The notes beneath the pieces are model-generated. The model ran no database searches and was not told where the DNA came from. It was given only the letters and a program-made list of their open reading frames with translations. From the NCBI RefSeq assembly GCF_024346955.1, contig NZ_AP024883.1:620001-684000 (forward strand): a stretch of 64,000 bases of DNA, read 5' to 3'. Positions within the stretch are counted from its first letter, which is position 1, and each line of letters starts with the position of its first letter. This stretch comes from Vibrio mangrovi (GTDB taxonomy: Bacteria; Pseudomonadota; Gammaproteobacteria; Enterobacterales; Vibrionaceae). Positions 59,228 through 64,000 of this stretch are shown piece by piece. A program made the position numbers and the translations under genes.

Positions 59228-59929
59228 ATGGCAGTCACTTCAGGGCCGGGTTTAGTATCAATGGCGCAACAGTTTAGTGGACTTCCGATGGGTGATTTGA
59301 TCGGAGGACCTTTGATGGCTGCGGCAGAAGCCAATAATAAAATGGCGATGACTCAGGTTAAATTTATGCTCGATACCTGTTTCAGTAAACAACCTGTACA
59401 GGGTGGCAGTAACAGTGATAGCTCACAAAGCTCGGAATATCAGCCGGTAATGGTTGATCTGAAGCTCAAGCGCCCAGTGATTACGACTACTAAAGGTCAG
59501 AATGAAGGAGCATCGACAGTGAGTACCGATACTGCTGAATCATCGATCTCGATTCCGTTGCTGACCTTATTACCGCTGAATGCACTGGCGGTGGATGATG
59601 TCAGTATTGAGTTCAATATGGAAGTGAAGTCCAGTTTCTCTAATGAACAGAGCCAGCAGGAAAAAGAGAATATGAGTGCTCAGGGCAGCTTCGAAGCGAA
59701 GATCGGTTATGGCCCTTTTTCAGCCAGTGTCAGTGGCAGTGTGGCGAAATCTTCTGAGAAAAGCAGCTCTAATACCGAAAAATATGAGAAAAGCAATAAA
59801 GCAACCTATGACGTGAAAGTTCACGCTGGTCAACTACCGTTGCCGGAAGGGGTTGGTGTGATTATTCAGGCTTACACGGACAACATCGCTCCGATCATGG
59901 TGACTCAGGGAGAAGACGGCACACATTAA
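59228..59929 (+). CDS. DUF2589-type protein 2
   Basis: 233 aa; ribosome site AAGGAGTCATT. The N-terminus (QFSGLPMGDLIGGPLMAAAE) is typical of DUF2589. The core ISIPLLTLLPLNALAVDDVS then IEFNMEVKSSFSNEQSQQEK matches protein 1. A Ser/Glu/Lys-rich segment (VAKSSEKSSSNTEKYEKSNK) and a final strand LPEGVGVIIQAYTDNIAPIM follow. It is the best family match of the cluster. Confidence 0.82.
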   Translation: MAVTSGPGLVSMAQQFSGLPMGDLIGGPLMAAAEANNKMAMTQVKFMLDTCFSKQPVQGGSNSDSSQSSEYQPVMVDLKLKRPVITTTKGQNEGASTVSTDTAESSISIPLLTLLPLNALAVDDVSIEFNMEVKSSFSNEQSQQEKENMSAQGSFEAKIGYGPFSASVSGSVAKSSEKSSSNTEKYEKSNKATYDVKVHAGQLPLPEGVGVIIQAYTDNIAPIMVTQGEDGTH

Positions 59930-59949
59930 TTCATCACTCTACCCTGTTT

Positions 59950-59995
59950 GGCCAGTCTGTAAAGTCAACATACCCCGGGACTGGCCGTTTTTTTT
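59950..59995 (+). terminator. Terminator after DUF2589-type gene 2
   Basis: Eight-bp stem GGCCAGTC / GACTGGCC with a 21-base loop, followed by GTTTTTTTT. Partial readthrough would be needed to express the next two genes unless they have their own promoter. Confidence 0.75.
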
Positions 59996-60023
59996 GCTTT
60001 GATTCTGAGTGAGAGGAATCCGT

Positions 60024-60266
60024 ATGAGTACGCAATTACCCTGTCCGACCTGCCTTGAGCACGGTAAAAGGAACATGATTTTCATCGAACCTGAGCTGCT
60101 GCTTTCCGGGGCTCATTTTTCCTGTCCGGTTTGTCATAGCTCAGTGGCTCTGGCTGTCAGCAGTTATCCGGTTTATCGTCAGGGGCTGGATAAGTACCAC
60201 CAGTATCAGATGGTGACTGGTGGTCTCAAAACTGAAGGCGAACACCCCAAACTGAACCGCAGGTGA
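60024..60266 (+). CDS. Small zinc-ribbon protein
   Basis: 80 aa from the ATG at 60024 (GAGAGGAATCCGT before it). Two CxxC knuckles, LPCPTCLEHGK and FSCPVCHSSV, define a zinc ribbon; a Tyr-rich C-terminus (YPVYRQGLDKYHQYQ) follows. No family named. Four bases separate it from the next gene. It probably binds a cluster partner or nucleic acid. Confidence 0.7.
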   Translation: MSTQLPCPTCLEHGKRNMIFIEPELLLSGAHFSCPVCHSSVALAVSSYPVYRQGLDKYHQYQMVTGGLKTEGEHPKLNRR

Positions 60267-60270
60267 GTCG

Positions 60271-60705
60271 ATGTCTGAAAGAACTGAATCAAACTACGAG
60301 CTGGCAGAATGGCTGATGCGGGATGTACTCCGGGCAAAGGCTCGTACGGAAGAAGAAAAATTCTCACCGTTGCAGGATTATTTCCCTGTCGGAGATGATG
60401 CCACCATGACGGCAAAACCGGTCGGGATAAAAATGCCGTATCTGACCGATGAAGGAATCCGCTATCAGATTCAGTGGATCCCGCTATACATGTTGTGTCC
60501 CTGCCGTTTTTTCAGGATTGAGAAGCTATCGCTGGAACTGGACGCTTATCTTGAACATCAGGATTCGGAACAGGAACCGAAGGTGACGCTGGCAAAAAAA
60601 TCGCGCTGGTGGTCTGCTAATCATCCGGTCAGGATTTCAGTGCAGTTTTCTGAGGCGGCGGGAGAGTCGGATCTGGAAATTGAACTCCGGAAAAGAGAAA
60701 TATAA
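60271..60705 (+). CDS. DUF2589-like protein 3
   Basis: 144 aa. The centre IQWIPLYMLCPCRFFRIEKL then SLELDAYLEH repeats the DUF2589 core seen in proteins 1 and 2, with two cysteines (MLCPC) unique to this copy. The N-terminus is helical (ELAEWLMRDVLRAKARTEEE) and the end is basic/acidic. Translationally close to the zinc-ribbon gene. Assignment to the family is by pattern and position. Confidence 0.6.
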   Translation: MSERTESNYELAEWLMRDVLRAKARTEEEKFSPLQDYFPVGDDATMTAKPVGIKMPYLTDEGIRYQIQWIPLYMLCPCRFFRIEKLSLELDAYLEHQDSEQEPKVTLAKKSRWWSANHPVRISVQFSEAAGESDLEIELRKREI

Positions 60706-60730
60706 GGGATGGCGCATGCCAATCCCTTAT
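60702..60730. terminator. Bidirectional terminator between convergent operons
   Basis: Stem ATAAGGGAT.GGC / GCCAATCCCTTAT with one bulged base and loop GCAT, lying between the ends of the DUF2589 and ape gene sets. Confidence 0.6.
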
Positions 60731-60748
60731 TGCTGAATAACCGCTGGA

Positions 60749-61975
60749 TTATCGGTATCTTTTGAAAATCAGTGAAGTGTTGATACCACCGAAAGCAAAG
60801 TTATTACTCATGATGTACTCGACATCTAATGTCCGGCCATTACCCACGATATAATCCAGATTGGCGCAAAGCGGATCCAGATTGTCTAAATTGATCGTCG
60901 GGCAAAACCAGCCGGAATTCATCATCTCAATACTCAGCCAGGCTTCGACTGAACCACAGGCACCCAGAGTATGACCGAAATAGCTTTTCAGTGAGCTGAT
61001 TGGCTTATATCCCAATGCATTCTCTGTTGCATGGCTTTCTGCAATATCTCCCCGATCGGTTGCGGTGCCGTGCGCTGAGATATAGCCGATTTGGTCGGGG
61101 GATAAATGGGCATTTTGCAGGGCCATTTCCATACAGATTTGCATGGTTGACATCTGAGGCTGGGTAACATGAGCCGCATCGCAGTTACTGGCAAAACCGA
61201 CCAGCTCTGCGTAGATGGTGGCACCACGGCGAACGGCGTGCTCATATTCTTCGAGAATCAGTGTTCCGGCACCTTCGCCAATCACCAGACCGTCCCGGTC
61301 TCTGTCATACGGGCGTGGTGTCAGATGTGGTGTGTCGTTTTTCAGGCTGGTGGCAAATAAGGTATCAAATACAGCTGATTCAGTCGGGCATAGCTCTTCA
61401 GCACCACCGGCGACCATGATTGTCTGATAGCCATGTTTAATCGCTTCATAAGCATAACCGATAGCCTGACTACCGGATGTACAGGCACTACTGGTCGGGA
61501 TCACTCGCCCTTTGATACCGAAGAACAACCCGACATTGACGGCTGCCGTATGAGGCATCATTTGTACATAGGTTGTTGCTGTAATAGCCCGGGTACTATT
61601 TTCGTTGAGCATGACGCCAAAGGCTCCGACGGCATCGGTGCTGCCGGTTGATGAACCGTAAGCAATACCTGTCTGACCATTGGTGAGCATTTCATGACCG
61701 ATAAGACCAGCCTGCGTTAAGGCATTTTCCGTCGCAACGGTTGCCAACCGGGAAACCCGGCCCATACCACGGACCTGTTTTCGTTTGTAATGCTTCGGTA
61801 ATTCGAAATCCTCAATCGGGGCTGCAAGTTTGGTGTTTAATCCGTCATACTGCTCGTAAGATGGCATATGCCGGGTTGCATTCCGACCTGCCCGTAATTT
61901 GGGTTCGATGCTGGCCCAGTCATTGCCGAACGCAGTGACACCGGACATTCCGGTAATGACGACTCTGCGATTCAT
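60749..61975 (-). CDS. apeR: Beta-ketoacyl-ACP synthase of an aryl-polyene cluster
   Basis: 408-aa FabF-type condensing enzyme. Catalytic triad positions are present: Cys in IPTSSACTSGSQA, His in YISAHGTATDRGD and His in KSYFGHTLGACGS; the start MNRRVVITGMSGVTAFGN is canonical. It is the last of four genes overlapping by 4-8 bases. The order ketosynthase-dehydratase-ketoreductase-ketosynthase matches apeO-P-Q-R of aryl-polyene (yellow antioxidant pigment) loci, on which the symbol rests; a fatty-acid role is the alternative. Confidence 0.8.
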   Translation of the reverse strand: MNRRVVITGMSGVTAFGNDWASIEPKLRAGRNATRHMPSYEQYDGLNTKLAAPIEDFELPKHYKRKQVRGMGRVSRLATVATENALTQAGLIGHEMLTNGQTGIAYGSSTGSTDAVGAFGVMLNENSTRAITATTYVQMMPHTAAVNVGLFFGIKGRVIPTSSACTSGSQAIGYAYEAIKHGYQTIMVAGGAEELCPTESAVFDTLFATSLKNDTPHLTPRPYDRDRDGLVIGEGAGTLILEEYEHAVRRGATIYAELVGFASNCDAAHVTQPQMSTMQICMEMALQNAHLSPDQIGYISAHGTATDRGDIAESHATENALGYKPISSLKSYFGHTLGACGSVEAWLSIEMMNSGWFCPTINLDNLDPLCANLDYIVGNGRTLDVEYIMSNNFAFGGINTSLIFKRYR

Positions 61976-62697
61976 GCCAAACCTCCATTCACTGAAATGA
62001 CCTGACGGGTGATGTATCCTGCTGAATCGGACATCAGATAGCTGACTAAACTGGCAATCTCTTCAGGCTGCCCCAGACGGCGCATGGGGATATGAGGAAG
62101 TGTATGTTCTCTCACTTCATCTTCGACAATACCGGTTTCGATGAGTCCCGGAGCAACACAGTTGACAGTAATGTTACGTTTCGCCAGTTCAAGTGCCAGT
62201 GATTTGGTCGCACCAATAATACCGGCTTTTGCGGCACTATAGTTTGTCTGTCCCCGGTTCCCCATCAAACCGGATACTGAGGAAAGGGTAACGATCCGTC
62301 CACCCTGACGCAGACGTATCATCGGCATGACACAAGGATGTAATACATTATAAAAACTGTCTAAATTGGTGTGGATAACGCCATCCCATTCCTGTTCAGT
62401 CATGGCCGGGAAAGCTGTATCCCGGGTAATCCCGGCATTATTGACAACCCCGTAAAAAGCGCCGTGTTGTTCAATATAGGATTCGAGAGTGTGGCGGCAT
62501 GCTTCCCGGTCACTGATGTCAAACTGAATCAGGCGACCTTCTCCACCGTGTTGTTGGATTTCTGCCAGCGTATCGCGGGCACCCTGTTCATCACTCATAT
62601 AGTGAACGATCACTGTAAATCCATCTTTTGCCAGAGCAATGGCAATCGCCTGACCGATTCCTTTACTGGCGCCGGTAACGAGTATTTGCCGGGTCAT
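61972..62697 (-). CDS. apeQ: 3-oxoacyl-ACP reductase (FabG-like) of an aryl-polyene cluster
   Basis: 241-aa short-chain dehydrogenase. The start at 62697 has CAGGAGTCAACG before it; a longer frame to 62763 overlaps the dehydratase and is rejected. Motifs: nucleotide loop VTGASKGIGQAIA, NNAG in GVVNNAGITRD, catalytic Ser in TLSSVSGLMGNRG, and YSAAKAG with the active Tyr and Lys. Reduces the beta-keto group after each condensation. Overlaps both neighbours by four bases, indicating translational coupling. Confidence 0.85.
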   Translation of the reverse strand: MTRQILVTGASKGIGQAIAIALAKDGFTVIVHYMSDEQGARDTLAEIQQHGGEGRLIQFDISDREACRHTLESYIEQHGAFYGVVNNAGITRDTAFPAMTEQEWDGVIHTNLDSFYNVLHPCVMPMIRLRQGGRIVTLSSVSGLMGNRGQTNYSAAKAGIIGATKSLALELAKRNITVNCVAPGLIETGIVEDEVREHTLPHIPMRRLGQPEEIASLVSYLMSDSAGYITRQVISVNGGLA

Positions 62698-63164
62698 CGT
62701 TGACTCCTGAGTTTCATCTGTTGCAGTGTTGCGGTTGAGGGGAGATAAACATTTAACTGACACTGTGCCAGTTGTTCTCCCCGATTTTCTATCTGAGCGG
62801 AAAATACAGCCATTCCCATGGCATGATCTTCCATAACTTTCTGGGCATAGATATCCAGCAGTTGCCCTTGAGCGAAAGTGTCACAGCTTGCCTGATAACG
62901 GCGGCTTCCCAGTAAAAAACCGATGGATGGTTTTTCTCCGGACTGTAAAGCGCGAAATCCTGACCAGGCTGCAATAGTCTGAGCCATGAATTCGAGTCCG
63001 ACATAAGCCGGAAGCGTTCCGGATATGGTGTCGAAGAAAGGGTTGTTCTCACCAATAGTGACCTGGCAGTGAACCGACTCATCCTGAATATCGATTGCAT
63101 GATCGATAAATATCATCGGAGAGTCATGTGGGATCAACTGCTCGATTGCGGGAATATTAGACAT
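62694..63164 (-). CDS. apeP: Hotdog-fold 3-hydroxyacyl-ACP dehydratase of an aryl-polyene cluster
   Basis: 156 aa from 63164 (MSNIPAIEQLIPHDSPMIFI), the FabA/FabZ-like hotdog start with the HDSPM element; the longer frame to 63209 reads into the upstream gene. Further marks are FFDTISGTLPAYVGLEFMAQ, carrying the conserved Glu of the central helix, and GFLLGSRRYQASC. It would dehydrate hydroxyacyl intermediates of the polyene. Overlaps the upstream ketosynthase by eight bases. Confidence 0.8.
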   Translation of the reverse strand: MSNIPAIEQLIPHDSPMIFIDHAIDIQDESVHCQVTIGENNPFFDTISGTLPAYVGLEFMAQTIAAWSGFRALQSGEKPSIGFLLGSRRYQASCDTFAQGQLLDIYAQKVMEDHAMGMAVFSAQIENRGEQLAQCQLNVYLPSTATLQQMKLRSQR

Positions 63165-64000
63165 ACATTTTACCAAAAACCAGACTGACATTATTGCCGC
63201 CAAAAGCAAATGAATTACTGAGAATTGCTTTTCCTTTTAGCGTCATTTCGGTTTCTACAAGCTGAATTTGAATTTCCGGATCCTGATCCTGACAATGTTG
63301 TACCGGCAGAGGCAGGCCATCTGTCAGGATATACCATGCGATTGCAGCTTCGGTTGCACTTGCAGCTCCCAGTGTATGACCGGTCAGGTGTTTGGTCGAA
63401 CTGACCGGAACCTGATCGCCGAATATCCGGTGGATTGCCAGACTTTCCATCTTGTCATTCAGTGGGGTTGCAGTGCCGTGAGCGTTGATGTAGCCGATAT
63501 CTTCCGGAGACAGGTTCGCATCCTGTAAGGCTTTTCTCATTGCCTGTTCTGCACCGGTGCCTTCCGGATGTGGTGCTGAAATATGGTAAGCATCGGAACT
63601 GTCACCAGCTCCCAGCAGGGCAATTTCTGCCGGTTCACGGCTGAGTAGCATCAATGCCGCAGACTCACCGATATTGATTCCCCGGCGTGAACGGCTAAAT
63701 GGCTGGCACAATGTAGAAGAAAGTGCTTCCAGTCCGTTAAAACCATTCAGTGTTAGCCGGCAGATCGTATCACATCCTCCGACAATTACCGCATCAACAA
63801 GGTTTGCATTCAGCATTCGTTTGGCTGTGAGAAAAGCCCGCCCGCTGGATGAACAGGCTGTTGAGACGGTGTAGCATGGACCTGTGATCTGAAAATAGTC
63901 GGCAATAAACTGACTACAATTGCCCATTTCTTGTTTGCGGTAATGGTAGTCTGCCGGAAACTGCCCCTCGCTTAAATACCGGGAATAGGCTTCTTCACCA
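63157..64000 (-). CDS. apeO: Beta-ketoacyl-ACP synthase, N-terminus beyond the window edge
   Basis: The frame is open from the window end (64000) to the stop at 63157, giving the C-terminal ~280 residues of a ketosynthase. The active-site Cys lies in YTVSTACSSSGRAFLTA, the two His in YINAHGTATPLNDKM and KHLTGHTLGAASATE. An internal ATG at 63927 is not the start because family sequence (YHYRKQEMGNCSQFIADYFQ) continues through it. First visible gene of the overlapping ape set. Confidence 0.8.
   Translation of the reverse strand, partial: GEEAYSRYLSEGQFPADYHYRKQEMGNCSQFIADYFQITGPCYTVSTACSSSGRAFLTAKRMLNANLVDAVIVGGCDTICRLTLNGFNGLEALSSTLCQPFSRSRRGINIGESAALMLLSREPAEIALLGAGDSSDAYHISAPHPEGTGAEQAMRKALQDANLSPEDIGYINAHGTATPLNDKMESLAIHRIFGDQVPVSSTKHLTGHTLGAASATEAAIAWYILTDGLPLPVQHCQDQDPEIQIQLVETEMTLKGKAILSNSFAFGGNNVSLVFGKMYV

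Overview
The window reads as chromosome of a Vibrio. The first 21.5 kb keeps the conserved Vibrio order yggS-pilT-ruvX-yqgE-gshB-rsmE-sprT-metK-tkt-epd-pgk-fba-mscS-argO/argP-pykF-deoR-glmS, with ordinary full-length housekeeping proteins. Two genes expected in this order are absent: pilU after pilT, and endonuclease I between rsmE and sprT. The genus call is firm. A placement near the Vibrio gazogenes/ruber group is only a guess.

From 21.5 to 60.7 kb the window is accessory DNA. It starts with two tandem NmrA-like oxidoreductase genes, a decayed LysE exporter and a periplasmic catalase/ankyrin pair (21.6-26.8 kb). At 27.3-31.9 kb lies an R-body (Reb, 'killing trait') locus: an unusual regulator joining a degenerate sigma54-activator AAA+ domain to an AraC DNA-binding domain, then ten small co-directional genes, seven or eight of them RebB-like. 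Hairpins follow several of these genes, and the last is preceded by three 18-bp copies of a ribosome-binding-site/ATG module. A likely accessory operon on the minus strand (lipoprotein, coiled coil, repeat-bearing protein, 305-aa protein; 39.3-42.6 kb) is separated from the reb genes by a 6.3-kb AT-rich island. The island is bounded by perfect 30-bp direct repeats (32672-32701 and 38999-39028). It carries a SAH-hydrolase-like gene broken by a T10 tract, an HD hydrolase, a flavin-dependent halogenase-like protein, a TauD/PvcB-like Fe(II)/2OG oxygenase and a TSUP-family exporter, which suggests a small-molecule pathway.

Between 44.5 and 47.4 kb, three minus-strand genes are separated by two recognisable attC sites: a remnant integron cassette array with no integrase in view. 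Next comes a type VI secretion VgrG with a hydrophobic, probably pore-forming C-terminus and an overlapping membrane immunity candidate (47.9-51.2 kb), a single-chain MNT-HEPN protein, a solitary type I-E CRISPR leader plus one repeat without cas genes, a MarR/SRPBCC pair with palindromic operators, and fragments of a second VgrG and a ParE-like toxin.

From 53.6 to 60.7 kb two divergent gene sets form an uncharacterised cluster. The minus set has a membrane protein, a tandem lamin-tail-domain protein, a DUF3380-type muramidase, a small secreted protein and a membrane-anchored coiled-coil protein. The plus set has three proteins sharing a DUF2589-type core plus a zinc-ribbon protein.

The window ends (60.7-64.0 kb) in four overlapping minus-strand genes matching the apeO-P-Q-R end of an aryl-polyene pathway: ketosynthase, dehydratase, ketoreductase and ketosynthase.

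The best candidates for something undescribed are the R-body locus with its chimeric regulator and SD-ATG triplication, the direct-repeat-bounded halogenase island, and the lamin-tail/muramidase/DUF2589 cluster. No rRNA or tRNA genes were seen.
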